Shown here piece by piece: positions 38,762 through 48,260 of a stretch of 64,000 nucleotides of DNA (the first letter of the stretch is position 1; every line of letters starts with the position of its first letter). The position numbers and the translations under genes were made by a program. Origin of the DNA: Bowmanella sp. JS7-9 (lineage in GTDB: Bacteria; Pseudomonadota; Gammaproteobacteria; Enterobacterales; Alteromonadaceae). The stretch lies in NCBI RefSeq assembly GCF_004329715.1, contig NZ_JXSY01000018.1:310001-374000 (forward strand), given 5' to 3'. The notes under the pieces were generated by a model. The model did not search any database and was not told the origin of the DNA. It was given only the letters and a program-made list of their open reading frames with translations.

Positions 38762-39967
38762 ATGAGTTTAAAAGATTACTTAGAGCGTATTGAGCCGAAC
38801 TTTGAGCCAGGTGGAAAATACGAAAAGTGGTATGCCCTGTATGAAGCGGCAGCGACCATTTTCTACACCCCGGGTAAAGTGAATAAATCCACTACCCATG
38901 TAAAAGACAGTATCGATCTGAAACGCATCATGATTATGGTGTGGTTGGCGACGTTCCCGGCCATGTTCTATGGCATGTTCAACGTGGGTCAACAGGCAAA
39001 TCTGGCGGTATTGCAAGGCTTTGGTCTGCCAGATATGTGGCAGGCTGGTTTGTTTACTGCGCTGGGCGGTAGCCTGGGAGCAGAGGCAGGCTGGGCCAGC
39101 ATGTTCCTGTATGGTGCGTGTTTCTTCCTGCCGATCTATGCCGTAACCTTTATCGTCGGTGGTTTCTGGGAAGTGTTGTTTGCGTCTGTGCGCAAGCACG
39201 AAGTTAACGAAGGTTTCTTCGTGACCTCAGTGCTGTTTGCCCTGACATTACCGGCTACCATTCCGCTGTGGCAGGTTGCGCTGGGTATTACTTTCGGTGT
39301 GGTGATTGCCAAAGAAGTATTCGGTGGTACCGGACGTAACTTCTTAAACCCTGCACTGGCAGGTCGTGCATTCCTGTACTTTGCTTACCCTGCACAAATC
39401 TCTGGTGACGCTATCTGGGTTGCCGCAGATGGTTTCTCTGGCGCCACTATGCTGGGTCAGGCGGCCGCTGGCACGATGGACTATGCGAACATGGATCTGT
39501 GGTGGAACGCCTTTATGGGTAACATCCAGGGTTCAGTGGGTGAAGTCTCTACCCTGATGCTGGCAATCGGTGGCTTGTTCATCATTTATCAGCGCATTGC
39601 TTCATGGCGTATCGTGCTGGGTACCTTCTTCGGTATGGTGCTGTTTGCTTCATTGCTGAATATGTTTGCGTCTGAGACAGGTAACCCGATGCTGGCAATG
39701 CCTTGGTACTGGCACTTAGTCGTAGGTGGCTTTGCCTTTGGTATGTTCTTTATGGCGACTGACCCGGTATCTGCATCATTTACCAATTCAGGTAAATGGG
39801 CATACGGGCTGCTGATTGGTTTCATGACCGTGATGATTCGCGTACTGAACCCGGCATTCCCTGAGGGCATTATGTTAGCCATTCTGTTTGCTAACCTGTG
39901 GGCCCCGTTATTCGACTACTTCGTCGCGCAGAGCAATATCAAGCGGAGGATCGCTCGTGTCAGCTAA
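38762..39967 (+). CDS. nqrB: Na+-translocating NADH:quinone reductase subunit B
   Basis: 401 residues, ten or so membrane helices. The covalent FMN attachment motif S-G-A-T is [11 protein letters not shown], with Thr229 as the expected phosphoester site. The [20 protein letters not shown]-like [14 protein letters not shown] precedes it. NqrB binds riboflavin and FMN and takes part in Na+ translocation. GAGGGG lies upstream of the ATG. Its 3' end overlaps nqrC by 11 nt. Confidence 0.97.
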   Translation: MSLKDYLERIEPNFEPGGKYEKWYALYEAAATIFYTPGKVNKSTTHVKDSIDLKRIMIMVWLATFPAMFYGMFNVGQQANLAVLQGFGLPDMWQAGLFTALGGSLGAEAGWASMFLYGACFFLPIYAVTFIVGGFWEVLFASVRKHEVNEGFFVTSVLFALTLPATIPLWQVALGITFGVVIAKEVFGGTGRNFLNPALAGRAFLYFAYPAQISGDAIWVAADGFSGATMLGQAAAGTMDYANMDLWWNAFMGNIQGSVGEVSTLMLAIGGLFIIYQRIASWRIVLGTFFGMVLFASLLNMFASETGNPMLAMPWYWHLVVGGFAFGMFFMATDPVSASFTNSGKWAYGLLIGFMTVMIRVLNPAFPEGIMLAILFANLWAPLFDYFVAQSNIKRRIARVS

Positions 39968-40715
39968 GAAAGAAACGTTCGCAAAAACCCTTGGTGTGGT
40001 GCTGGGGGTGTGTCTGGTCTGTTCGGTAGTCGTTGCTGGTTCGGCTGTTGGACTGCGCTCTGTGCAGGAAAAAAATGCTCAGCTGGATAAGCAGACCAAT
40101 ATACTTGAAGCCGCAGGTTTACTGGCACAAGCCAAGGGCGACATCGCTGCTACGTATAACAAGTATGTAGAAGAGAAGTTTGTTGATCTGGAAACTGGTG
40201 AATATGTTGATGCGCCATACCCGGATTACGACATGTTTGGTCCAAAGGCGCGTAAGCAGGAAAACAGTATTAAGCCATTGCCTGACACTGCTGGAATCAA
40301 CCGACGCCCTAATGTGGCCAGTGTGTATTTGGTTAAATCCGATCAGGGTGAACTGCAACGCATAGTATTGCCTGTTTATGGTAGTGGCCTGTGGGATCTA
40401 ATGTATGCATTTTTATCATTAGATGCCGATGCACAAACCATTCGCGAGCTGGTCTATTATCAGCAAAAGGAAACCCCTGGACTGGGGGGCGAAGTGCTTA
40501 ACCCTAGCTGGAAAGCGAAATGGGACGGTAAGCAAATTTTTAACGGTGACGAGGTTGCTATTACCGTCAAGAAGAATGCCGGTGAGAATAATCCTTATGC
40601 AGTAGATGGACTCTCAGGCGCTACATTGACCAGCAATGGAGTGGATAACCAGTTGCAATATTGGCTGGGCGAAAATGGCTTTGGTCCATACCTGAAAAAG
40701 ATGAAGCGAGGCTAA
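39957..40715 (+). CDS. nqrC: Na+-translocating NADH:quinone reductase subunit C
   Basis: 252 residues. One N-terminal membrane helix (about 12-33) and a periplasmic FMN-binding domain with the attachment motif [10 protein letters not shown], Thr223, target of the ApbE flavin transferase. GRGLWDLM-like [11 protein letters not shown] and TPGLGGEV are family landmarks. The GTG at 39957-39959 with GGAGG 6-7 nt upstream gives the family N terminus; the frame is open further upstream inside nqrB. Confidence 0.96.
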   Translation: MSAKKETFAKTLGVVLGVCLVCSVVVAGSAVGLRSVQEKNAQLDKQTNILEAAGLLAQAKGDIAATYNKYVEEKFVDLETGEYVDAPYPDYDMFGPKARKQENSIKPLPDTAGINRRPNVASVYLVKSDQGELQRIVLPVYGSGLWDLMYAFLSLDADAQTIRELVYYQQKETPGLGGEVLNPSWKAKWDGKQIFNGDEVAITVKKNAGENNPYAVDGLSGATLTSNGVDNQLQYWLGENGFGPYLKKMKRG

Positions 40716-40718
40716 GTG

Positions 40719-41351
40719 ATGGCTGATACTAAAGAAATGAAAAAGGTATTGTTCGGGCCGATCCTGGACAATAACCCGATTGCCCTGCAAATTTTGGGTG
40801 TGTGTTCTGCCTTGGCAGTAACCACAAAGCTGGAAACAGCGTTGGTTATGTCGCTGGCACTGACTTCAGTGACGGCGTTTTCTAACCTGTTTATTTCATT
40901 GATTCGCAACATCATTCCATCAAGCGTACGAATCATCGTGCAGATGACCATTATCGCGTCGCTGGTAATCGTTGTTGACCAAATCCTCAAAGCCTACAGC
41001 TATGAAATCTCTAAGCAATTATCGGTGTTTGTTGGCCTGATCATCACTAACTGTATCGTAATGGGTCGTGCGGAAGCCTTTGCAATGAAGTCGCCACCTA
41101 TGATGAGCTTCCTGGATGGTATCGGTAACGGTTTAGGTTATTCATTCGTGCTGGTGATCGTAGGTATCGTCAAAGAACTGTTCGGTTTCGGTACTTTGCT
41201 GGGCTTTGAAATTCTGCCTTTGGTACAAAACGGCGGCTGGTATCAGGCTAACGGTTTGTTGATTCTGCCATTCAGTTCTTTCTTCCTGATCGGAGGCCTG
41301 ATTTGGGTTATCCGTACCTTCAAGAAAGAGCAGGTTGAGGCGAAGGAGTAA
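40719..41351 (+). CDS. nqrD: Na+-translocating NADH:quinone reductase subunit D
   Basis: 210 residues, six membrane helices, homologous to RnfE and NqrE. Includes [21 protein letters not shown] with the conserved Cys of the NqrD/NqrE iron centre (TNCIVMGR) and [15 protein letters not shown]. The ATG at 40719 is preceded by GAGG. It follows the nqrC stop by 3 nt. Confidence 0.97.
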   Translation: MADTKEMKKVLFGPILDNNPIALQILGVCSALAVTTKLETALVMSLALTSVTAFSNLFISLIRNIIPSSVRIIVQMTIIASLVIVVDQILKAYSYEISKQLSVFVGLIITNCIVMGRAEAFAMKSPPMMSFLDGIGNGLGYSFVLVIVGIVKELFGFGTLLGFEILPLVQNGGWYQANGLLILPFSSFFLIGGLIWVIRTFKKEQVEAKE

Positions 41352-41354
41352 TCA

Positions 41355-41963
41355 ATGGAACATTATATTAATCTGCTGGTACGTGCCGTTTTCGTCGAAA
41401 ACATGGCACTGACCTTCTTTCTGGGTATGTGTACTTTCCTAGCCGTGTCCAAGAAAGTAAAAACTGCCATGGGTCTGGGTATCGCGGTTGTGGTGGTATT
41501 GACCATCTCTGTACCGGCAAACCAGGTTATCTACTCTACGTTCCTGGCGCCGGGTGCACTGGAATGGGCTGGCTTTCCTGATACTGATCTGAGCTTCCTG
41601 AACTTCCTGACCTTTATCGGCGTTATTGCTGCATTGGTACAGATTCTGGAAATGGCACTGGATAAGTATTTCCCTGCTTTGTACAACGCGTTAGGGATCT
41701 TCTTGCCACTGATCACGGTAAACTGTGCCATCTTCGGTGGTGTTGCGTTCGCGATTCAGCGTAATTACGATTTTACTGAAAGTATTTTCTATGGTTTCGG
41801 CAGCGGTATGGGCTGGGCAATTGCTATTGTTTTGCTTGCTGCAGTGCGTGAAAAACTCAAATATGCCGACATGCCGGATGGCATTCGCGGCCTGGGCTCA
41901 GTATTTATTACTGCTGGCCTGATGGCACTGGGCTTCCAGTCATTCTCTGGCATTTCTCTGTAA
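41355..41963 (+). CDS. nqrE: Na+-translocating NADH:quinone reductase subunit E
   Basis: 202 residues, six membrane helices with inverted topology to NqrD. Landmarks: [20 protein letters not shown] (first centre Cys in GMCTF) and [18 protein letters not shown] (second Cys in VNCAIFG). These cysteines help hold the intramembrane Fe/2Fe-2S centre between NqrD and NqrE. AAGGAG precedes the ATG. Confidence 0.97.
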   Translation: MEHYINLLVRAVFVENMALTFFLGMCTFLAVSKKVKTAMGLGIAVVVVLTISVPANQVIYSTFLAPGALEWAGFPDTDLSFLNFLTFIGVIAALVQILEMALDKYFPALYNALGIFLPLITVNCAIFGGVAFAIQRNYDFTESIFYGFGSGMGWAIAIVLLAAVREKLKYADMPDGIRGLGSVFITAGLMALGFQSFSGISL

Positions 41964-41978
41964 GCGAGGCGAGTTAAT

Positions 41979-43217
41979 ATGTTTGATAACCCAACTGAGA
42001 TTTACCTGGGCGTTGGCATGTTCATCGCCATCGTTGTGGTGTTGGTGATGATTATCGCTTTCGCCAAGTCCAAACTGGTCCCTACCGGTGATGTGACTAT
42101 CCTGATCAACGACGATCCAAATAAAGCCATTACCGCGCAACCTGGCAGTAAGCTGCTGGGCGCACTGGCCAATGCTGGCATCTTCGTATCCTCTGCCTGT
42201 GGTGGCGGTGGTTCATGTGGTCAGTGTCGAGTACATATTCATGAGGGCGGCGGTGAAATCCTGCCAACCGAGCTGGACCACATCTCTAAGCGTGAAGCCC
42301 GTGAAGGCTGTCGCTTAAGCTGTCAGGTCGCTGTGAAGCAAGATATGAAGATTGAGCTAGAAGAAGAAATCTTCGGCATCAAGAAGTGGGAATGTACCGT
42401 TATCTCTAACGACAACAAGGCCACCTTCATTAAAGAGCTGAAATTAGGCATCCCGGAAGGCGAAGACGTACCTTTCCGTGCCGGTGGTTACATTCAGATC
42501 GAAGCGCCAGCGCACCATGTTAAGTACAAAGAGTTCGATATTCCTGCCGAATATCGTGGTGACTGGGAACGTTTTGGTTTCTTCAACATTGAGTCAAAAG
42601 TTGATGACGAAACCATCCGTGCTTACTCCATGGCCAACTACCCGGAAGAGAAAGGTATTATTATGCTGAACGTGCGTATCGCTACGCCGCCGCCTAATAA
42701 TCTGAGCCTGCCAGCCGGTAAGATGTCGTCTTATATCTGGAGCCTGAAGCCCGGTGACAAGGTGACAATTTCTGGTCCATTCGGTGAATTCTTTGCCAAA
42801 GACACTGACGCAGAAATGGTATTCGTCGGTGGTGGTGCGGGTATGGCGCCAATGCGTTCACACATTTTCGACCAGCTGCGTCGTCTGAAGTCCTCTCGTA
42901 AGATGAGCTTCTGGTACGGTGCCCGTTCTAAGCGCGAAATGTTCTATGTAGAAGATTTCGATATGCTGGCGGCCGAAAATGACAACTTTGAGTGGCACGT
43001 GGCCTTGTCTGATCCTCAGCCAGAAGATAACTGGGAAGGTTACACAGGTTTCATCCACAATGTGTTGTTTGAAAACTACCTGAAGGATCACCCGGCACCT
43101 GAAGACTGTGAGTTCTACATGTGTGGACCTCCTATGATGAACGCTGCGGTTATTAACATGTTGAAAAACCTGGGTGTTGAAGACGAAAACATCCTGTTGG
43201 ACGACTTTGGCGGCTAA
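41979..43217 (+). CDS. nqrF: Na+-translocating NADH:quinone reductase subunit F
   Basis: 412 residues. One N-terminal membrane helix (about 7-27), a plant-type 2Fe-2S ferredoxin domain ([16 protein letters not shown] with a fourth Cys in GCRLSCQ), the FAD-binding RAYSMANYP and the NADH-binding [12 protein letters not shown], ending with [12 protein letters not shown]. It is the entry point of electrons from NADH. Followed by a perfect terminator. Confidence 0.98.
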   Translation: MFDNPTEIYLGVGMFIAIVVVLVMIIAFAKSKLVPTGDVTILINDDPNKAITAQPGSKLLGALANAGIFVSSACGGGGSCGQCRVHIHEGGGEILPTELDHISKREAREGCRLSCQVAVKQDMKIELEEEIFGIKKWECTVISNDNKATFIKELKLGIPEGEDVPFRAGGYIQIEAPAHHVKYKEFDIPAEYRGDWERFGFFNIESKVDDETIRAYSMANYPEEKGIIMLNVRIATPPPNNLSLPAGKMSSYIWSLKPGDKVTISGPFGEFFAKDTDAEMVFVGGGAGMAPMRSHIFDQLRRLKSSRKMSFWYGARSKREMFYVEDFDMLAAENDNFEWHVALSDPQPEDNWEGYTGFIHNVLFENYLKDHPAPEDCEFYMCGPPMMNAAVINMLKNLGVEDENILLDDFGG

Positions 43218-43230
43218 TCAGTCGTGTTAG

Positions 43231-43257
43231 AAAAAGGGCAGTTAACTGCCCTTTTTT
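43231..43257 (+). terminator. Terminator after nqrF
   Basis: AAAAAGGGCAG and CTGCCCTTTTTT pair around TTAA. apbE-nqrM follow 15 nt later, so read-through or a separate promoter is needed for the maturation genes. Confidence 0.9.
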
Positions 43258-43271
43258 AATGGAAGTAAAAA

Positions 43272-44285
43272 ATGAAAACCTTGTTGAGTGTTTTATTCAT
43301 TGTTTTTTTTGCGGGCTGCACACCGGCCCAGCAGGCTCAGGTCAGTATTGAAGGGCGAACAATGGGCACGACCTACCATATTAAGTGGGTCGCAGAACCT
43401 GACTCACCAGCACAAAGCGTATTACACGCAGAAATCGATGCGGCGCTGGTGCAGGTAAACAAAGAAATGTCCACCTACGACCCGACCTCCGAGCTGTCGG
43501 TATTCAATCAACGTCCTGCGTTTGAACCTATGCAGGTGTCTGACGGGACGGCCACGGTGATTCGCGAAGCGATTCGTCTCGGTGAGTTAACCGGTGGGGT
43601 ATTGGATGTGACGGTTGGCCCGTTAGTTAATCTGTGGGGGTTTGGCCCCAACGCGAAGCCTGAGAAAGTACCCAGCGATGAACTCATCGCAGAAACCAAG
43701 GCGCGCACTGGCCTGCAGTTTCTGCAATTAGACGATCACACGCTGACTAAGCTGCATGACGATTTGTATGTGGACTTGTCTACCATCGCCAAAGGCTGGG
43801 GAGTGGATGTGGTGGCGGAGATCCTTGCCAGCCACAATATCCACAATTATCTGGTAGAGATAGGCGGTGAAATGCGTCTGGCAGGGCGTAAAGCCGATGG
43901 CAGTGAGTGGCGCGTAGCGGTGGAAAAGCCGGTTACGGCAGAGCGTGCGGTACAGGAAATTATCAGTGTGGGCGATAATGGCATTGCCACCTCAGGGGAT
44001 TACCGTAATTACTTTGAAGAAGACGGACTGCGATATTCACACCTGATCGACCCCACTACGGGCAAGCCAATTCAGCACAATCTGGTTTCCGTCACGGTGG
44101 TGCACCCGTCGTGTATGACGGCAGATGGTCTGGCAACCGCTCTGATGGTGATGGGCTTTGATCGGGCGCTGGAATTCGCCGCACAACAAGATCTCGCGGT
44201 ATTGTTGATAAAGCGGGAAAATGGCGAATTTCACGCGTATAATAGCCCCCGATTTGAGCCCTATTTACGTAAGCCAGGTAGTTAA
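43272..44285 (+). CDS. apbE: FAD:protein FMN transferase (lipoprotein)
   Basis: 337 residues. Lipobox with Cys16 (IVFFAGC). ApbE signatures: GRTMGTTYHIKW, MSTYDPTSELSVFNQ, GVLDVTVGPLVNLWGFGP, DLSTIAKGWGVD, LVEIGGEMRLAG, SHLIDPTTGKP and the late TADGLATALMVMG. It attaches FMN to Thr residues of NqrB and NqrC in the periplasm and needs Mg2+. GGAAG precedes the ATG. Confidence 0.96.
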   Translation: MKTLLSVLFIVFFAGCTPAQQAQVSIEGRTMGTTYHIKWVAEPDSPAQSVLHAEIDAALVQVNKEMSTYDPTSELSVFNQRPAFEPMQVSDGTATVIREAIRLGELTGGVLDVTVGPLVNLWGFGPNAKPEKVPSDELIAETKARTGLQFLQLDDHTLTKLHDDLYVDLSTIAKGWGVDVVAEILASHNIHNYLVEIGGEMRLAGRKADGSEWRVAVEKPVTAERAVQEIISVGDNGIATSGDYRNYFEEDGLRYSHLIDPTTGKPIQHNLVSVTVVHPSCMTADGLATALMVMGFDRALEFAAQQDLAVLLIKRENGEFHAYNSPRFEPYLRKPGS

Positions 44286-44288
44286 CCC

Positions 44289-44522
44289 GTGAGTACTTTT
44301 GTTCTGACCTTTGTTGCCTTTGTCGTTGTGATTGTGATTATGGCCGTTGGCTATATGATTCAACGTAAATCTATCTCCGGAAGTTGTGGTGGGTTAGGCG
44401 CACTGGGCATCGAAAAGGCCTGTGATTGCCCTGAGCCTTGTGACCGCAAGAAAGCCCGTCTCGCCCGTGAGCAGGCTCGTGCCGCCAAACTCAAAGAGTG
44501 GCAGGACAATAAAATTATTTAA
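44289..44522 (+). CDS. nqrM: NQR maturation protein NqrM (DUF539)
   Basis: 77 residues. One N-terminal membrane helix followed by four cysteines in SGSCGGLGALG and KACDCPEPCDRKKAR. This layout matches NqrM, required for assembly of NQR and thought to supply iron to the NqrD/NqrE centre. GTG start 3 nt after the apbE stop. Confidence 0.95.
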   Translation: MSTFVLTFVAFVVVIVIMAVGYMIQRKSISGSCGGLGALGIEKACDCPEPCDRKKARLAREQARAAKLKEWQDNKII

Positions 44523-44524
44523 CT

Positions 44525-44550
44525 AAAAAGCCGCCATCAGGCGGTTTTTT
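44525..44550 (+). terminator. Terminator after nqrM
   Basis: CCGCC (44531-44535), loop ATCA, GGCGG (44540-44544), then T6, with A5 on the left. Confidence 0.88.
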
Positions 44551-44581
44551 ATTGATTATTTTTCAGCACCCTGCAAAATAA

Positions 44582-44597
44582 CTGTATGTAAAAACAG
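44582..44597 (+). promoter_or_regulatory. LexA (SOS) box of dinB
   Basis: CTGT-ATGTAAAA-ACAG has the exact CTGT-N8-ACAG layout of the gammaproteobacterial LexA operator. It ends 10 nt before the dinB ATG, so LexA would cover the promoter or start region. Confidence 0.9.
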
Positions 44598-44607
44598 TGT
44601 TTGTCCA

Positions 44608-45672
44608 ATGCGCAAGATTATCCACATCGATATGGATTGCTTCTACGCCGCGGTAGAAATGCGCGACGATCCCTCGTTGCGTAATGTGCCTATTGCGGTG
44701 GGCGGTTCGCGCGAAAAACGTGGCGTGATCAGTACCTGTAATTATCAGGCAAGAGCCTTTGGGGTGCGCTCGGCGATGCCGACCGGACAAGCACTCAAAT
44801 TATGTCCGCAGCTGGTACTGGTGAAAGGCCGGATGGACGTGTATCAGCAGGTATCTCGCCAGATTCGCGCTATCTTCGCCGACTATACCGATAAAATCGA
44901 GCCCCTGAGCCTGGATGAAGCGTATCTGGATGTCACAGACTGTACGCGACATCAGGGCAGTGCCACCCGCATTGCCGAGGAAATCCGCCAGCGTATCTTT
45001 CATGAGACCCAATTGACTGCCTCGGCTGGGGTCGCTTCCTGTAAGTTTGTCGCCAAGATCGCCAGCGATGAAAACAAACCCAATGGCCTGTGTGTCATCA
45101 CCCCGGCCATGCATGATCAGTTTGTGCGCCAGCTCCCACTGAAAAAAATTCCCGGAGTGGGAAAGGTCACGGCGGATAAGCTGGCATCCATGGGCTTGCA
45201 CACGTGTCAGGATGTCCGTGATTACCCACTGGAAAAACTCCTGCAACGATTTGGGAAATTTGGACCTGTGCTGTGGGAGCGTAGCCATGGGATTGATCAG
45301 CGCAGCGTCAATAATCAGCGCCAGCGCAAATCGGTCGGCGTTGAAACCACGCTGGCGGAGGATATTGCCAGTTTTGAGGAGTGTTGGCAGGTGGTGGAGC
45401 GCTTGTTTCCTAAGTTACAGCAACGTCTGCAAAAGGCCACCGGCTCTGCTGCCATCCACACCCAGGGATTGAAATTAAAATTTTCTGATTTTCAGCAAAC
45501 CACGGTAGAGCATCGCCAGACACAGCTAAATCAGGGCTTTTTTGATGGGCTGTTGCATGAAGCCCTGACCCGTCAACAGGGGCGACGTATCCGATTGGTC
45601 GGTATCACCGTAGGGCTGCCGACACAGCACGCCAGTGTGCAGTTGGATTTACCTTTGGATTCAGATAATTAA
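44608..45672 (+). CDS. dinB: DNA polymerase IV (Y family)
   Basis: 354 residues. Begins [18 protein letters not shown] with catalytic Asp8; [11 protein letters not shown] supplies the other acidic residues; [17 protein letters not shown] is the fingers region; [18 protein letters not shown] is the helix-hairpin-helix; QLDLPL at the C terminus is a beta-clamp binding motif. It copies damaged DNA with low fidelity as part of the SOS response. No clear Shine-Dalgarno lies between the LexA box and the ATG. Confidence 0.97.
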   Translation: MRKIIHIDMDCFYAAVEMRDDPSLRNVPIAVGGSREKRGVISTCNYQARAFGVRSAMPTGQALKLCPQLVLVKGRMDVYQQVSRQIRAIFADYTDKIEPLSLDEAYLDVTDCTRHQGSATRIAEEIRQRIFHETQLTASAGVASCKFVAKIASDENKPNGLCVITPAMHDQFVRQLPLKKIPGVGKVTADKLASMGLHTCQDVRDYPLEKLLQRFGKFGPVLWERSHGIDQRSVNNQRQRKSVGVETTLAEDIASFEECWQVVERLFPKLQQRLQKATGSAAIHTQGLKLKFSDFQQTTVEHRQTQLNQGFFDGLLHEALTRQQGRRIRLVGITVGLPTQHASVQLDLPLDSDN

Positions 45673-45707
45673 ACGCATAGTGGAGCAGATTTTGCTACTT
45701 TATGCGT
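45673..45707. repeat. Imperfect long inverted repeat between dinB and the M17 gene
   Basis: ACGCATA (45673-45679) and TATGCGT (45701-45707) enclose AGCA (45684-45687)/TGCT (45693-45696). It begins at the dinB stop. No T run follows on the plus strand, so it is a weak terminator or an operator. Confidence 0.4.
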
Positions 45708-45744
45708 ACACTACATGCCGCTTTTATCCTTGCAGGAGATTCCT

Positions 45745-47298
45745 ATGCCATTTCCCCGCGCGCAAGCCTTTGATTCGAACGCTCATTGGTCGACGCTGAT
45801 TGAACAATATGATGCCGTCATTTACCTTGGGCCCGAAGGGCTGCTTAGTCAACACCCGCAACTGACGGAAACCTTCGCCACTGTGGCACAGATCGATCAA
45901 CGCGTTGGCAAGCAGGTTGTGCTGGTGCATGCCGCGGCAGCACCTGGGCAGCGTCTGGTGATCGCCCCCACGGGGCCTCTTGAGCGTGATTATGATGATG
46001 TGCGTCGCTATGCGGATGCCGCCGAAAAAGCAATTCGTGTTGCCTGTGACGCGGGCAGTCGTCGTCCGGCGTTGGTCGTGGTGAAGCCGGACAGCCTGAG
46101 TCAGTATCAGCATGCTGCCCAAGTGGCCTTTCTGGCTGCGTGTCAGGCGCTATGGCAACCGCTGGAAGCTCGTGAACGCTTGGTCGAGGCGGAAATTGAA
46201 CCGGTTGAATTCATTGGCATGCAAGGCGTCACTGAGGACGAGGCCAATTGGCTCAATGCAGTGGAAGAGGGTCGGCGCTTGGCGCGGGATCTGTGTGGCA
46301 CCAATCCCGAGCGTATGAGCGCCATTCGCTTCGCTGAATACTGTGTGGAAGCGTTTAAGGATGTGCCGGTACAGGTTGAAGTGCTGGGGCCAGAGGACAA
46401 TATCCAGCAAACCTATCCGCTGCTGTTTTCTGTGGCACGCGCCTCAATGGATGTGGCCAGACATCACCCGCGTGTTGTACGTTTGCACTACAAACCCGAA
46501 GGCACGGTGAAACAAACCCTGCTATTTGCCGGCAAGGGCGTAGTGTATGACACCGGTGGGGCGGATTTAAAAACCGACGGGCATATGGCTGGCATGAGCC
46601 GCGACAAAGGCGGTGCCGCCGCTGTGGCCGGTTTTGTGAAAACCGTTGGGCGACTGGCCCCCAAGGGACTGGAAGTGATTGCCGAATTGGGGCTGGTACG
46701 TAACAGTATCGGCGCGGACGCGTTAGTGGCCGATGAGATTATACGCTGCCACGCGGGCGTGGATGTGCGCATAGGCAATACCGATGCGGAGGGGCGGCTG
46801 GTGTTGGCCGACTTGCTGTCGCATCTGCGCGAAGATGCGTTGCAGCGTGAACATGTGGAATTATTCAGTATCGCGACCCTGACTGGCCATGCTGCCCGTG
46901 CGGTTGGGCCTTATACCGCGTTGGTGTCGAACGGACCTGCGCACGCCCAGGGTAAGGCGACTCGCCTGTCTGCTATTGGCGATAATTTTGGCGATCCGTG
47001 CGAGATTTCCCGATCGCGTAGGGAAGACTTTGCGTTTGTGGCACCACGCAGTGCGGCGGATGATGTGCTGTCCAGTAACAACGCTGCGTCAGCCGTGACC
47101 GCGCGCGGCCACCAGTTTCCGCAAGCGTTTCTGACCATTGCGTCCGGGCTGGATAAGCATGGGATTAACAGCCAGCACCCGCTGGCTTATACTCATATCG
47201 ATATTGCGGGCAGTGGTGTACAGGGCGGGGACTGGCAACATGGTAAACCGTCCGGTGCACCGGTATTGTGCCTGGCCGCCCGTTACCTGCTGGACTAG
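45745..47298 (+). CDS. Leucyl aminopeptidase family (M17) metallopeptidase, NPEPL1-like
   Basis: 517 residues. The C-terminal catalytic domain has the two-metal site and catalytic Lys in GKGVVYDTGGADLKTDGHM and SRDKGGAAAVAGF, and the M17 signature NTDAEGRLVLADLL. YDTGG instead of FDSGG is like the NPEPL1-type branch rather than E. coli PepA. It probably removes N-terminal residues from peptides in the cytosol. The ATG at 45745 has AGGAG upstream. Its stop overlaps the convergent thioesterase stop by 4 nt. Confidence 0.9.
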   Translation: MPFPRAQAFDSNAHWSTLIEQYDAVIYLGPEGLLSQHPQLTETFATVAQIDQRVGKQVVLVHAAAAPGQRLVIAPTGPLERDYDDVRRYADAAEKAIRVACDAGSRRPALVVVKPDSLSQYQHAAQVAFLAACQALWQPLEARERLVEAEIEPVEFIGMQGVTEDEANWLNAVEEGRRLARDLCGTNPERMSAIRFAEYCVEAFKDVPVQVEVLGPEDNIQQTYPLLFSVARASMDVARHHPRVVRLHYKPEGTVKQTLLFAGKGVVYDTGGADLKTDGHMAGMSRDKGGAAAVAGFVKTVGRLAPKGLEVIAELGLVRNSIGADALVADEIIRCHAGVDVRIGNTDAEGRLVLADLLSHLREDALQREHVELFSIATLTGHAARAVGPYTALVSNGPAHAQGKATRLSAIGDNFGDPCEISRSRREDFAFVAPRSAADDVLSSNNAASAVTARGHQFPQAFLTIASGLDKHGINSQHPLAYTHIDIAGSGVQGGDWQHGKPSGAPVLCLAARYLLD

Positions 47299-48086
47299 TC
47301 GAAAATACCAGCCACCTGACGGCTCAGCGCAATCAGCTCGCCGTCAGGATCCCACAACTGTGCTTCGGTATGCGCATAACCATCCGCAGCTTGTACGGTT
47401 TGCACCTGATAAGCCAGCCAGCTTTCTGGTGCAATGGGCCGGTGCGGATGCACAAATTCCAGATTCCAACTCATGCTGGACGCAGGCGCAGGCCAACGCA
47501 ACATTTGTAACGGCGCAGGTGGCCAGGCATCAGCCAGCGCGATAATGTGCGCGTCGCTAATTTGTGCTGGCGCTTTAGTAAAACGCATCCAGCCATGCAA
47601 ATGGGCGTGCTTACTACCGGTAAATGGCATTTGCCCTTCTTCTACTGCCAAATCCATGTGCTTCAAAAACTTCGGCGTGACTTTGGGAATCTGCGGAATG
47701 AACTTGGCTTTTTTCGGCAGGGCCATGTTATGGCTGTAAATGGCCGGCACACTGATTTTCGACTGGCGTTCACCGGCGAACAGCGCCACACCTAACACTG
47801 CGACTTTGCCATTCTGCATCGCACGCGCGGTCATTTGTATGGCATTTTTACCTTCGCGCAGTAACTCTGTCTCGATGCTAAAGGGCACTTCGGGCTCTAG
47901 TGGGCCGACGAAATTGATGGTCAGTGAGCGCAGGAAACGTGTCGGCTCAACCTGTTCGCGCATGGCCTGGTACACCATGGCCGCACTGATCCCGCCAAAT
48001 GCGGTGCGTCCCTGGGTCCAGTCTTTGGGTAAGATTAACTCGGCCGGGTTATGCGCAACCTGGTGCAATAGTTCGTCAATATGCAT
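47295..48086 (-). CDS. Acyl-CoA thioesterase-like protein (double hotdog)
   Basis: 263 residues. Two hotdog-like halves: WTQGRTAFGGISAAMVYQAM with RSLTINFVGPLEPEVPFSI in the first, and FTKAPAQISDAHIIALADAWPP then SMSWNLEFVHP in the second. This is the TesB-related thioesterase-like group often annotated as thioesterase family protein. It would hydrolyse acyl-CoA esters; chain preference is unknown. AGAAGAGAC precedes the ATG. Confidence 0.82.
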   Translation of the reverse strand: MHIDELLHQVAHNPAELILPKDWTQGRTAFGGISAAMVYQAMREQVEPTRFLRSLTINFVGPLEPEVPFSIETELLREGKNAIQMTARAMQNGKVAVLGVALFAGERQSKISVPAIYSHNMALPKKAKFIPQIPKVTPKFLKHMDLAVEEGQMPFTGSKHAHLHGWMRFTKAPAQISDAHIIALADAWPPAPLQMLRWPAPASSMSWNLEFVHPHRPIAPESWLAYQVQTVQAADGYAHTEAQLWDPDGELIALSRQVAGIFD

Positions 48087-48183
48087 GAAAAGTCTCTTCT
48101 GGTCGGATGAGTTAGGTTATATCGGGGTCGGTGGCGGATGTCCAGTCAGCAGGTGAAATCTGTAAAAATTTAACAAACTGGTT

Positions 48184-48199
48184 ACATACGTTTGTATGT
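48184..48199. promoter_or_regulatory. Inverted repeat in the sugar-porter promoter
   Basis: ACATAC-GTTT-GTATGT, a perfect 6-bp repeat centred about 70 bp upstream of the MFS start, in a region with a weak TTAACA -35 element. It looks like a repressor operator, perhaps of a LacI-type sugar regulator; no regulator gene is adjacent. Confidence 0.4.
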
Positions 48200-48260
48200 T
48201 GTGTTTAGCTACACAGCCTGACCTAATGTGCACATAAAAATATAACAACAGGAGCAAGCT

